The notes under the pieces are model-generated. The model saw nothing but the letters and a program-made list of their open reading frames with translations, was not told where the DNA came from and searched no databases. Positions 14,183 through 20,113 of a stretch of DNA of 27,415 nt are shown one piece after another; the stretch's first letter is position 1; each line of letters begins with the position of its first letter. This stretch comes from a virus. Position numbers and translations under genes: made by a program. The DNA is taken from IMG/VR virus record IMGVR_UViG_3300017692_000006, positions 1 to 27,415 of that record; one strand, given 5' to 3'.

Positions 14183-14208
14183 CTACACAATATATGGATA
14201 TTTAAATT

Positions 14209-14631
14209 ATGGCCGAAATGCGACCAGTAGGCCGTCCGACGCTTTATCGCGAGGAATACGGCGACGTTATCATTGAATGGATGGACCAGGGTTTCAGCCT
14301 GTCCGCCGCTGCATCGCGCTTGGATGTCAGTCGAGGCACGGTCTATGATTGGCTAGATGCCAATCCCGAGTTCGCAGCCAAGGTCAAGATCGCGCAGAAC
14401 AAGCGCCAGTTCTTCCTTGAGAATCGCTTGCTGAAGGCGACTGAAGGCCCCGTAGTCACATCCTCCATCTTCGCTCTCAAGAACGCCGCCCCTGCCGACT
14501 GGCTAGAGAAGACTCACACAGAACTTACGGGCAAGGACGGCGGCGCGATCGAGACGAAGGCTTCGCTCGACGTCTCAGGCCTCAGCGATAGTGTTCTGGA
14601 AGAGTTGCTATCAAAGTTGGGGCAAAAGTAA
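14209..14631 (+). CDS. terS: terminase small subunit
   Basis: It recognises phage DNA to start packaging together with the large subunit. The 140 residues show RPVGRPTLYREEYGDVIIEW, then a helix-turn-helix (GFSLSAAASRLDVSRGTVYD) and a helical oligomerisation region, the common small-terminase layout. An acidic/Ser tail follows (DVSGLSDSVLEELLSKL). The ribosome binding site is poor (GGATA), with an AT-rich leader; an ATG at 14218 is an alternative start. It is read from P4 through the structured RNA with no terminator between. It is separated from terL by 2.8 kb of leftward genes. Confidence 0.85.
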   Translation: MAEMRPVGRPTLYREEYGDVIIEWMDQGFSLSAAASRLDVSRGTVYDWLDANPEFAAKVKIAQNKRQFFLENRLLKATEGPVVTSSIFALKNAAPADWLEKTHTELTGKDGGAIETKASLDVSGLSDSVLEELLSKLGQK

Positions 14632-14654
14632 AGGGCCTTCAGGGCCTTATTTTT
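14632..14654 (+). terminator. intrinsic terminator after terS
   Basis: 6-bp stem AGGGCC/GGCCTT with one G-U pair (14632-14637/14643-14648), TTCAG loop, then A and five T. The T-run abuts the stop of the convergent leftward gene. Confidence 0.7.
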
Positions 14655-14826
14655 AACTTTTAATATATATATATGATTTATTTACAATGTGCTGAAAAGA
14701 TCCTCCTATTTGTCTTGAAATTCTTTCAGCATGAGCTTTTCCGTCTCCATTATAACTACTTGTCCACAATTGAAAGAATTTTCCTTCCTTTGTCCAAACA
14801 ATGCTAACGGTTTCCCTTTTTGTCAT
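14653..14826 (-). CDS. small hypothetical protein (57 aa), leftward
   Basis: ATGA overlap with the upstream leftward gene. The product reads MTKRETVSIVWTKEGKFFQL and GDGKAHAERISRQIGGSF, ending in an aromatic/Ile tail (SYIYIKS). AT-rich compared with neighbours. No function recognised; coupling supports reality. Confidence 0.65.
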   Translation of the reverse strand: MTKRETVSIVWTKEGKFFQLWTSSYNGDGKAHAERISRQIGGSFQHIVNKSYIYIKS

Positions 14827-14996
14827 GTTTTCTCTACAGTTACATTAAGTCGATAAGTCATGTTTTTATTTGTAATAATAATTTCTCCGATATCTAATCC
14901 AACTACTTCCCAATTCTTCAAACAGCTAGTTGTATCATGATCAATGGCTGTTTGAAGAACATCTGCAACATATTCCGCCATTTCACCAGCATTCAT
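14823..14996 (-). CDS. small hypothetical protein (57 aa), leftward
   Basis: GGAAGGAAA lies about 8 bases before the ATG, which directly abuts the previous gene's stop (TAAATG). The sequence MNAGEMAEYVADVLQTAIDH is helical, followed by a beta-like half (NWEVVGLDIGEIIITNKNM). It is acidic, with no known motif. Part of the operon driven from 15239-15267. Confidence 0.7.
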   Translation of the reverse strand: MNAGEMAEYVADVLQTAIDHDTTSCLKNWEVVGLDIGEIIITNKNMTYRLNVTVEKT

Positions 14997-15212
14997 TTAC
15001 ATTTTCCTTCCACGGTCAAGGAACGCAACATGACTTTTTGCAGCGCTAAATGCTGCAAGCGCATGTTCGCCATACGGCGCGCTAGCGTAAGAAAGTTCAG
15101 TTCGACCGCTTTGGTAGACGGTTAGACAACCGCCACCAGCAATCTGAAGATTACGCTGATGAGCACGAAATTCTTTATAAAATTGAATTTTTTGGTTTTT
15201 CGAAATATTCAT
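14997..15212 (-). CDS. hypothetical protein (71 aa), leftward
   Basis: ATG 15212 follows GGAGAAATGAG and the promoter at 15239-15267. The product is basic (MNISKNQKIQFYKEFRAHQR, then GGGCLTVYQSGRTELSY, ending DRGRKM). Function unknown. First gene of a three-gene leftward unit that ends at 14653. Confidence 0.72.
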   Translation of the reverse strand: MNISKNQKIQFYKEFRAHQRNLQIAGGGCLTVYQSGRTELSYASAPYGEHALAAFSAAKSHVAFLDRGRKM

Positions 15213-15238
15213 CTCATTTCTCCGTTCTCAACACCCAC

Positions 15239-15267
15239 AACATAGCCCGTGATTCGGGGCTTGTCAA
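15239..15267 (-). promoter_or_regulatory. leftward promoter
   Basis: Read leftward: TTGACA (15267-15262), 17-bp spacer agccccgaatcacgggc, TATGTT (15244-15239). The spacer itself holds an inverted repeat (GCCCCGAATCACGGGC), a possible operator. Confidence 0.7.
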
Positions 15268-15272
15268 CTAGG

Positions 15273-15437
15273 CTATTTAATTAATTCAGACCAAACGCTT
15301 GTTAGCGGCAAACCATGATAAGCCGCGAATTTCTTCTTAGCGGCTGTCACTTCCGCTGCTGTTGTGACAATTACCGTTCGGCAAGCAAAGCGCGCACGAA
15401 TATCACCAATCGAGTAGCGGAAAGAAACTGCGCTCAT
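15273..15437 (-). CDS. small basic hypothetical protein (54 aa), leftward
   Basis: ATGA overlap with the gene upstream (15434-15616). The sequence MSAVSFRYSIGDIRARFACR continues with TAAEVTAAKKKFAAYHGLPL, a helical basic centre. No recognised family; the stop is only a few bases before the next promoter. Confidence 0.65.
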   Translation of the reverse strand: MSAVSFRYSIGDIRARFACRTVIVTTAAEVTAAKKKFAAYHGLPLTSVWSELIK

Positions 15438-15616
15438 CGCGCAGCCTCCTGAACGCGGGCCTGAGCCGCAGCCATGCTGTCGGCTACTTCGATGACGCCA
15501 ACCGCGTCTTCAATCGAAACGAAAGAGCCAAAGCGCCCTTCGCGCTCAACAAGCCGCAGCGTACCGGACTTGTTGGCTAGAGCGATAGAGAGGCAGGTGG
15601 AGGAGAGAGTACGCAT
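15434..15616 (-). CDS. hypothetical protein (60 aa), leftward
   Basis: ATG 15616 preceded by AAAGGGCT and a promoter candidate at 15665-15693. The product has a beta-like centre (SGTLRLVEREGRFGSFVSIE) and an Ala-rich helical end (ADSMAAAQARVQEAAR). Function unknown. Confidence 0.68.
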   Translation of the reverse strand: MRTLSSTCLSIALANKSGTLRLVEREGRFGSFVSIEDAVGVIEVADSMAAAQARVQEAAR

Positions 15617-15664
15617 TTGAAGCCCTTTCGGCTAGGAGACTTGTTTGCCTTGTTTCGATGATTG

Positions 15665-15693
15665 ATATTTGCCGATTGCCCAAACCCCGTCAA
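15665..15693 (-). promoter_or_regulatory. leftward promoter candidate
   Basis: Read leftward: TTGACG (15693-15688), 17-bp spacer gggtttgggcaatcggc, AAATAT. The spacer start GGGTTTG resembles that of the 13677-13705 promoter. The -10 is weak. Confidence 0.5.
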
Positions 15694-15739
15694 CATATTT
15701 CTTCGTCAAATCGCAAAATAATGGAAGGACGATCCACAT

Positions 15740-15814
15740 ATGACCATCGAACGCGCCCTCACCATCACTGTCCTCGTGATCCTGGTCGTTTGGCTGGCGT
15801 CTAGGCTTCTTTAA
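15740..15814 (+). CDS. 24-residue membrane peptide, rightward, tentative
   Basis: GGAAGGA (15723-15729) lies 10 bases before the ATG. The peptide MTIERAL plus one hydrophobic span (TVLVILVVWLASRLL) would be a membrane microprotein. It is the only rightward candidate inside the leftward block, has no visible promoter, and overlaps the tail of a leftward gene by 14 bases. Confidence 0.4.
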   Translation: MTIERALTITVLVILVVWLASRLL

Positions 15815-15938
15815 GACCTACGGCTTTCAAAAGCTTTTTGTATCGAAGCTCATCAAAGACTTTGAGTATTTTGTCCGCTGTTAATGGCTTGATTTTTTCA
15901 AGCTCAGCCACCATATCGCGCCAGTCGTCGTTGGTCAT
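15801..15938 (-). CDS. small helical hypothetical protein (45 aa), leftward
   Basis: CGGAGC lies 8 bases before ATG 15938 and overlaps the upstream gene's stop region. The product is fully helical in appearance (MTNDDWRDMVAELEKIKPLT, KILKVFDELRYKKLLKA). No family recognised. Confidence 0.65.
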   Translation of the reverse strand: MTNDDWRDMVAELEKIKPLTADKILKVFDELRYKKLLKAVGLKEA

Positions 15939-15942
15939 GGGT

Positions 15943-16221
15943 CTAAGCTCCGTTTCTCATTGCCGCTAGAAGAATTGGTTTAATGTCGTAAAGCTTTTCT
16001 TCCTGTCTGCCAAGATTTGCATCAAGGATCTTGATTGAGGCTTGCATGGCGCTTCGCAACCGATCCCGCTCCGCAGTCAGGGATTCGATTTCAGCGGCCT
16101 GACGCTTGATACGAGCAGCGCCCTCTTTCATGATCCCGTTAGTTTTGTCACTTAGAATATCGTAACCGTCAAAGTAAATACCATGACGAAGGTTTTCGCA
16201 AAGTTTTTCGTTAGATGTCAT
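15943..16221 (-). CDS. coiled-coil hypothetical protein (92 aa), leftward
   Basis: ATG 16221 overlaps the previous stop (TGATG) behind AGGAGATAAGTG; a GTG at 16224 is less likely. Residues 35-65 form a coiled coil (RIKRQAAEIESLTAERDRLR), almost the same sequence as in the upstream neighbour, so the two genes probably derive from a duplication or share a partner. Function unknown. Confidence 0.72.
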   Translation of the reverse strand: MTSNEKLCENLRHGIYFDGYDILSDKTNGIMKEGAARIKRQAAEIESLTAERDRLRSAMQASIKILDANLGRQEEKLYDIKPILLAAMRNGA

Positions 16222-16571
16222 CACTTATCTCCTGTTTCATTCAGAACCAAACGCCAGCGCGTCCGCAGATAATCGAACTCGCACTCGTTGATAGCGTCTT
16301 CTAGGGCTGCGCGCAAGCGTCCGTTAGCATCTGTTAGGGATTCGATCTGGAGTGCATCCCGTTCTGAATCAGCACATAGCTTTTCCCAACCCTGCATCGT
16401 AGCATCCATGTTCGCGAACTCTTCGTCAAGCCGACGCTTCAACTCGTTGCGTTCAGCCGTCAGGGATTCGATTTCATCGGCCGCTTCCCTAATGACACGA
16501 CGAAGATTGCCTGGATGAGCGTCCTCATAAAGTGTCCATTCGCGGAGCTTCTCGGCAAATGTCTTTTCCAT
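16221..16571 (-). CDS. coiled-coil hypothetical protein (116 aa), leftward
   Basis: The ATG at 16571 is the last triplet position of the upstream gene's stop overlap. The protein is mostly coiled coil, with AADEIESLTAERNELKRRLD and a second weaker copy (QIESLTDANGRLRAAL). The I-E-S-L-T motif occurs three times over this gene and its downstream neighbour. A structural or adaptor role is guessed only. Confidence 0.72.
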   Translation of the reverse strand: MEKTFAEKLREWTLYEDAHPGNLRRVIREAADEIESLTAERNELKRRLDEEFANMDATMQGWEKLCADSERDALQIESLTDANGRLRAALEDAINECEFDYLRTRWRLVLNETGDK

Positions 16572-16741
16572 TACTTCTCTCCCCTCTTCGGCACAGCCAC
16601 CATCTCACACTGATAGACGTTATGGGTTTTGGCGCAGGATGTCAACGGCACGTAATCCTTAAAAATGCCCATAAAAACAGTAGTCCATACCCATCCGAGA
16701 AGCAACCCAAAGATAGCTGGTCCGATCCAATAGTTTTTCAC
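16571..16741 (-). CDS. membrane protein (56 aa), leftward
   Basis: GTG 16741 is preferred: GGGGAGCGG is about 7 bases upstream and it overlaps the previous TGA (GTGA). The longer ATG at 16786 lies inside that gene. One transmembrane span (IGPAIFGLLLGWVWTTVFMG) is followed by a segment with two cysteines (PLTSCAKTHNVYQCEM) and a basic end, suggesting a disulfide if periplasmic. Function unknown. Confidence 0.65.
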   Translation of the reverse strand: MKNYWIGPAIFGLLLGWVWTTVFMGIFKDYVPLTSCAKTHNVYQCEMVAVPKRGEK

Positions 16742-16875
16742 AACACCCGCTCCCCAAAGATCATATACCCCTTCTCCAGAAGCCAAGCCTTGGCCTCTTC
16801 AACGCGGTCGTTGCTGATTTCGTAGTAGCCATTGATGAGGTGGTTGGTGGCCTTGCGGTAATGGAGGATGGTCAT
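16738..16875 (-). CDS. small hypothetical protein (45 aa), leftward
   Basis: ATG 16875 with AAGG about 10 bases upstream; the end overlaps the next gene by GTGA. The sequence MTILHYRKATNHLINGYYEI continues NDRVEEAKAWLLEKGYMIFG, a mixed alpha/beta miniprotein. Function unknown; the overlaps on both sides support it. Confidence 0.68.
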   Translation of the reverse strand: MTILHYRKATNHLINGYYEISNDRVEEAKAWLLEKGYMIFGERVL

Positions 16876-16879
16876 CGAG

Positions 16880-17074
16880 CTAAACCTTCTTGAACTTGAA
16901 GTGGGTTGCGGGAGAAAACATTGCGCCTGGGCCTGGGCGGGTGACGTCCTTTAAAAGCCCCTTCGTAACTAGGGCACGAAGTGTTGCGATGCTCTCTTGA
17001 GCGCTATAAGCCGATTCTTCATTGCCTTCTGTGAACTTGGCAAGCGCTCGTTCTTGAGTTGCTAATAGCTTCAT
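16880..17074 (-). CDS. small winged-helix-like protein (64 aa), leftward, tentative
   Basis: ATG 17074 preceded by GGAGAG. The sequence QERALAKFTEGNEESAYSAQ then SIATLRALVTKGLLKDV resembles the 'S..T...LV.KGLL' recognition part of a winged helix, and the basic end (THFKFKKV) would suit DNA contact. It could be a small regulator of the block. Promoter candidate at 17102-17130. Domain call is inference. Confidence 0.65.
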   Translation of the reverse strand: MKLLATQERALAKFTEGNEESAYSAQESIATLRALVTKGLLKDVTRPGPGAMFSPATHFKFKKV

Positions 17075-17101
17075 CGTCGTCTCTCCATTTGTTCGCTGTT
17101 A

Positions 17102-17130
17102 CGTGTAGCTGAGGGTGGGTTGGGTGTCAA
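17102..17130 (-). promoter_or_regulatory. leftward promoter candidate
   Basis: Read leftward: TTGACA (17130-17125), 17-bp spacer cccaacccaccctcagc, TACACG. The -35 contains the stop codon of the upstream leftward gene, as in P2 and P3 on the other strand. Confidence 0.55.
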
Positions 17131-17351
17131 GGTTGAACGAAGTCGATCTGCCCCTTTTCCCTTAGCTCGTTAAGAGCAAGCCTTACGAAATAAGTCGTCT
17201 CGCCAAGATCGTTATCGTTTCCGTTCATGAAGACTTCAACGGCTGCCATCTTTAGCAACTCAGGCAAGGCAACAAAGCCAGATTCCACGACTGGCGCGCC
17301 AAGCAACTTCGTAAGCTTGGCAATGAGGGTTTCGCGATTGTAGTGGGCCAT
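17127..17351 (-). CDS. hypothetical protein (74 aa), leftward
   Basis: ATG 17351 is chosen with GGAG about 9 bases upstream; an ATG at 17357 would be too close to it. The product MAHYNRETLIAKLTKLLGAP continues ALPELLKMAAVEVFMNGNDN and FVRLALNELREKGQIDF. It is helical and soluble. First gene of the leftward block between terS and terL, with its own promoter. Confidence 0.72.
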   Translation of the reverse strand: MAHYNRETLIAKLTKLLGAPVVESGFVALPELLKMAAVEVFMNGNDNDLGETTYFVRLALNELREKGQIDFVQP

Positions 17352-17378
17352 GGCCATCTCTCCATTGTCTGTGATTCG

Positions 17379-17407
17379 AATGTACCCAAAAGCGCGATAG
17401 GCGTCAA
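17379..17407 (-). promoter_or_regulatory. leftward promoter overlapping terL leader
   Basis: Read leftward: TTGACG (17407-17402), 17-bp spacer cctatcgcgcttttggg, TACATT (17384-17379). The -35 overlaps the terL ribosome binding region, and no rightward promoter is visible for terL itself. Confidence 0.65.
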
Positions 17408-17415
17408 GAGGAAAA

Positions 17416-18759
17416 ATGCCTAAGCCCGCAAAAAATACGACGATTCCCCTGAGCGCTCTGCCGACTGTTGATCAGATCAAGGCTGAACTGGCGCGCCGTT
17501 CTATCGCCCGTTTCGAAGAGCGCACGCCGCCTAGCTTCAGCCCGTTCTTGGAGGCTGGCCGCTACAAGGGCGCTCACGGTGGCCGTGGTTCCGGCAAGTC
17601 GCATTTCTTCGCTGAGATGTTGGTGGTTCGTGCAGCCCGCACCATGGGCTTTCGCGCCGTCTGCTTGCGTGAGGTACAGAAGAGCCTTGCACAGTCTGTC
17701 AAGCGCCTGATCAGCGACAAGATCGAAGCTTTGAAGCTCGGTCACCTATTCGAGGTGCAGGAAAGTCAGATCAAGACCCCAGGCGGTGGGCTGATCATCT
17801 TTCAAGGATTACAAAATCACACCGCCGACTCGATCAAGTCGCTAGAAGGCTTCGATGTGGCTTGGGTAGAAGAGGCGCAGAGCCTTTCCCAAAAGTCGCT
17901 CAGCCTCTTGCGCCCGACCATGCGTAAGGCCGGCAGCGAGCTTTGGTTTTCGTGGAATCCTGACCAAGCTACGGACCCGATCGACCAATTCTTGCGGACG
18001 GAAAGCCCGCCTCCTCGCTCCATCATCAAGCAGGTCAATTGGCAGGACAACCCGTTCTTCCCGGCTGAGCTTGTGGAAGAGAAGGACTATGACCTTCGCC
18101 GAGATCCCGATCGCTATGCGCACGTTTGGGAAGGCGGCTATCAAGCCCGCTCAGAAGCTCGTGTCTTCCGCAACTGGCGAGTTGACGAGTTCGATACGCC
18201 TGAGAATGCGCGGTTCTACTTCGGCGCTGACTGGGGATTCTCGAACGATCCGACGACTCTTGTTCGTATGTTCATCGGGCGCTTCGAAGGCGGCAAGCCC
18301 GTAGACGATCCGAAGGGCAAGACGCTCTTTATTGATTATGAGGTGGTCAAGATCGGATGCTCGATCGACAAGACACCTGAGCTATTCGAGAAGGTTCCAG
18401 GCTCTAAGCTCTGGCCTATTCGAGCCGATAGCGCGCGTCCAGAGACCATCGATTACATGGTGCGCCATGGCTATCCGAAGATGGTTCGATCGACCAAGGG
18501 CAAGGGCTCGGTGGTCGAGGGCGTCGAGTTCTTGAAGTCCTATGACATCGTTATCCATACACGCTGTGAGCACGCGATCTCCGAGTTCACGCACTACAGC
18601 TACAAGGTCGATCCGAAGACGGATGAGATCCTACCTATGCTCGCGGATGAGCATAACCACATTATCGACCCGGCCCGCTATGCAACAGAGCTAGTCAGGC
18701 GGGCCGATAAGTTTGGGGCTAAGACGGTTGGCTGGGGCCCGAAACTCCTCTCTGCGTAA
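17416..18759 (+). CDS. terL: terminase large subunit
   Basis: ATP-driven motor and nuclease that fills the capsid. The 447 residues show Walker A GGRGSGKS (55-62), Walker B VAWVEEA (149-155), the coupling region WFSWNP, and the nuclease acids Asp273 (FGADWGFSNDP), Asp339 (RADSARPETIDY) and Asp419 (HNHIIDPARYA). This is the PBSX/SPP1-type Terminase_3 family, usually headful or cos-packaging. AGAGG just upstream supports the ATG. The 3' end overlaps a convergent leftward gene by 41 bases. Confidence 0.95.
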   Translation: MPKPAKNTTIPLSALPTVDQIKAELARRSIARFEERTPPSFSPFLEAGRYKGAHGGRGSGKSHFFAEMLVVRAARTMGFRAVCLREVQKSLAQSVKRLISDKIEALKLGHLFEVQESQIKTPGGGLIIFQGLQNHTADSIKSLEGFDVAWVEEAQSLSQKSLSLLRPTMRKAGSELWFSWNPDQATDPIDQFLRTESPPPRSIIKQVNWQDNPFFPAELVEEKDYDLRRDPDRYAHVWEGGYQARSEARVFRNWRVDEFDTPENARFYFGADWGFSNDPTTLVRMFIGRFEGGKPVDDPKGKTLFIDYEVVKIGCSIDKTPELFEKVPGSKLWPIRADSARPETIDYMVRHGYPKMVRSTKGKGSVVEGVEFLKSYDIVIHTRCEHAISEFTHYSYKVDPKTDEILPMLADEHNHIIDPARYATELVRRADKFGAKTVGWGPKLLSA

Positions 18760-19081
18760 TCTCATAACCCTTATTACGCAACCCAGCAACAATGCCCGCC
18801 GCCATAGCTTCTTCGCTCGGCAGTGGGCGATCTAGCAGGCTCTTGCCGAAGAGGTGTTCGCGGAATGCCTTGATCTGATTGGCGATGATTTCTTGTGCGT
18901 TTATATTTACAGATGGCTTAATGTTGTCGTTCTTGGTGAAAATACCAACAAGCCATCCGTGATGCCACCAAATGTGTTCTTGTTGTCCATGTAGATAAGG
19001 ATTATGCTTTATCGTTAACCCATCCCTAAACGCCTGCTCACCAGCAAGCGTGATGGCTTCGCGGAGAGGGCTAGTAGTCAT
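18719..19081 (-). CDS. ribosome-modulation-factor-like protein (120 aa), leftward, tentative
   Basis: ATG 19081 with GAGG 6 bases upstream; longer starts lie inside the upstream gene. Residues 13-45 (GEQAFRDGLTIKHNPYL ... WWHHGWLVG) give G-x2-A-x3-G-x5-NPY then W-x2-GW, the spacing of RMF/CrpP proteins, which bind the ribosome and cause hibernation. The remaining 75 residues are not RMF-like (NAQEIIANQIKAFREHLFGK). The stop lies inside terL. The motif match is seen by eye; function is inferred. Confidence 0.65.
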   Translation of the reverse strand: MTTSPLREAITLAGEQAFRDGLTIKHNPYLHGQQEHIWWHHGWLVGIFTKNDNIKPSVNINAQEIIANQIKAFREHLFGKSLLDRPLPSEEAMAAGIVAGLRNKGYEITQRGVSGPSQPS

Positions 19082-19253
19082 ATGCAACCTCATACCATTC
19101 GTAGGGATCTTCTCCATCCTTAAGGCGATCGTTGTGCTTATCACAAAACGCACTCGCCCTTTCTCTTAGATGGAAAACCTGTATAGGTGCTGAGAATCGA
19201 CCATAACCAAAGTCTTTAAGCACGACATATACGCAAACAGTCTTGTTAGTCAC
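19071..19253 (-). CDS. hypothetical protein (60 aa), leftward
   Basis: GTG 19253 is favoured: GGAGG lies about 5 bases upstream; TTG 19268 would precede that site. The product reads TNKTVCVYVVLKDFGYGRFS, then VFHLRERASAFCDKHNDRLK, ending EWYEVAYDY. It overlaps the next gene by 11 bases. Function unknown. Its initiation region is a duplicated 15-mer also found before 19573. Confidence 0.68.
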   Translation of the reverse strand: MTNKTVCVYVVLKDFGYGRFSAPIQVFHLRERASAFCDKHNDRLKDGEDPYEWYEVAYDY

Positions 19254-19276
19254 AAATACCTCCGACAAAAATTCTT

Positions 19277-19573
19277 CTATGGGCGACAGGTAAGCGTAAT
19301 CACCTCACCCATCCCTGAACGATCAAACGATATATAGTTTTTGTAACATCGAAGGTATTCCTCTTTAGAATAATACCTCCATTCGCCCGCATAATCTTCA
19401 GGGTTGCTGTTCATACCCGGAAAAGTTTTGCTATCTGCAAACCAAATTCTATATTCTTTCTCCCCAAAAAGCTTCCTCAAAATCCAAGGAGTTTTCTTGG
19501 GTAGCCCAATAGAGATTGAGTTAGAAGTGCGCGAACGATTGTAATCATCCCAGTATCGCATTCCATTATTCAT
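19277..19573 (-). CDS. hypothetical protein (98 aa), leftward
   Basis: ATG 19573 follows TCGGAGGTATCT and overlaps the upstream stop (ATGA); the open frame to 19615 lies in the upstream gene. The protein is Tyr/Arg-rich (NNGMRYWDDYNRSRTSNSIS, PWILRKLFGEKEYRIWFADS) and AT-rich compared with terL. No motif recognised. Confidence 0.7.
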   Translation of the reverse strand: MNNGMRYWDDYNRSRTSNSISIGLPKKTPWILRKLFGEKEYRIWFADSKTFPGMNSNPEDYAGEWRYYSKEEYLRCYKNYISFDRSGMGEVITLTCRP

Positions 19574-19725
19574 AGATACCTCCGACAAAACAATTCCCCA
19601 TCCGTCACCAACCAATCCGTATCATCGGTGCCGGCATAGGGACGATAGACCGCGCCCTCATAGGCTGTCAAGGGGTCGCCGTTGATGGAGAGGAAGGCTA
19701 GGGTTGCGCGTGTGCAGATGCTCAT
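19570..19725 (-). CDS. small hypothetical protein (51 aa), leftward
   Basis: It starts by ATGA overlap with the -1 frame end of the upstream gene (GAGG about 10 bases before) and ends by ATGA overlap with the downstream one. The sequence MSICTRATLAFLSINGDPLT continues EGAVYRPYAGTDDTDWLVTD, ending CRRYL. Function unknown; the perfect overlaps support it. Confidence 0.65.
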   Translation of the reverse strand: MSICTRATLAFLSINGDPLTAYEGAVYRPYAGTDDTDWLVTDGELFCRRYL

Positions 19726-19897
19726 AGTGCGTTGACCTCTTCAATCCACTGTTGGCGTGTTTGAATGATAATTGATCGCCCTTTATCAGTAGTCTCTTAA
19801 CTACCTCAAGGCATTTATCTAGGTCTTCGTATTCGTTGAAATGAAGCCCGTTATTGTGTACGTACCAAACTTTTGTTGGGTCACGATTATCGATCAT
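19722..19897 (-). CDS. hypothetical protein with apparent -1 frameshift (58 aa merged)
   Basis: ATG 19897, with AAGGA 8 bases upstream, gives MIDNRDPTKVWYVHNNGLHF and CLEVVKRLLIKG. In this frame the ORF runs on to 19658 with an unnatural His/Ser/Pro-rich tail across most of the next gene's start. In the -1 frame the sequence continues GRSIIIQTRQQWIEEVNAL and stops as ATGA exactly at the next gene's ATG, the coupling used throughout this phage. AAAGGGC (19784-19778), read A-AAG-GGC, lies at the switch. It is either a programmed -1 frameshift or a recent mutation or sequencing error. Confidence 0.6.
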
Positions 19898-20072
19898 CCC
19901 ATTGCGTCCTTTGATTCCATTTAAACTGCTTGACTGCTACAGTGAGCATTGCTGGCGGCACGCCCTTATGCTTCTCGCAAGCCGTATAGCCGAACCTTGG
20001 CTCCGATTGATTGTTATCATACTTGCCGCACACAACGCAAGGTTCGGCCGATGGATAGCCCCAAGATATCAT
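19887..20072 (-). CDS. putative zinc-binding protein (61 aa), leftward
   Basis: ATG 20072 has AAGGAG 9 bases upstream; an in-frame GTG at 20090 overlaps that site. Cys12-x2-Cys15 (PCVVCGKYD) and Cys32-x2-His35 (TACEKHKG) form a credible zinc knuckle spaced 16 apart. The rest is basic (VAVKQFKWNQRTQW), so nucleic-acid or protein binding is plausible. It overlaps the next gene by 11 bases. Confidence 0.72.
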   Translation of the reverse strand: MISWGYPSAEPCVVCGKYDNNQSEPRFGYTACEKHKGVPPAMLTVAVKQFKWNQRTQWDDR

Positions 20073-20113
20073 CTTAAATTTCTCCTTCACGGACTGTTGT
20101 AGTGCGTTTAGGG

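Noticed and set aside
16617-16645. Leftward TTGACA-N17-TAACGT promoter within a gene
   Set aside because: Poor -10 box and located inside a coding sequence; may be chance, so not listed as a feature.
19658-19721. C-terminal extension of the zero frame of the gene starting at 19897
   Set aside because: Tail composition is unlike a natural protein end and overlaps a coupled gene; the -1 frame end is more credible.
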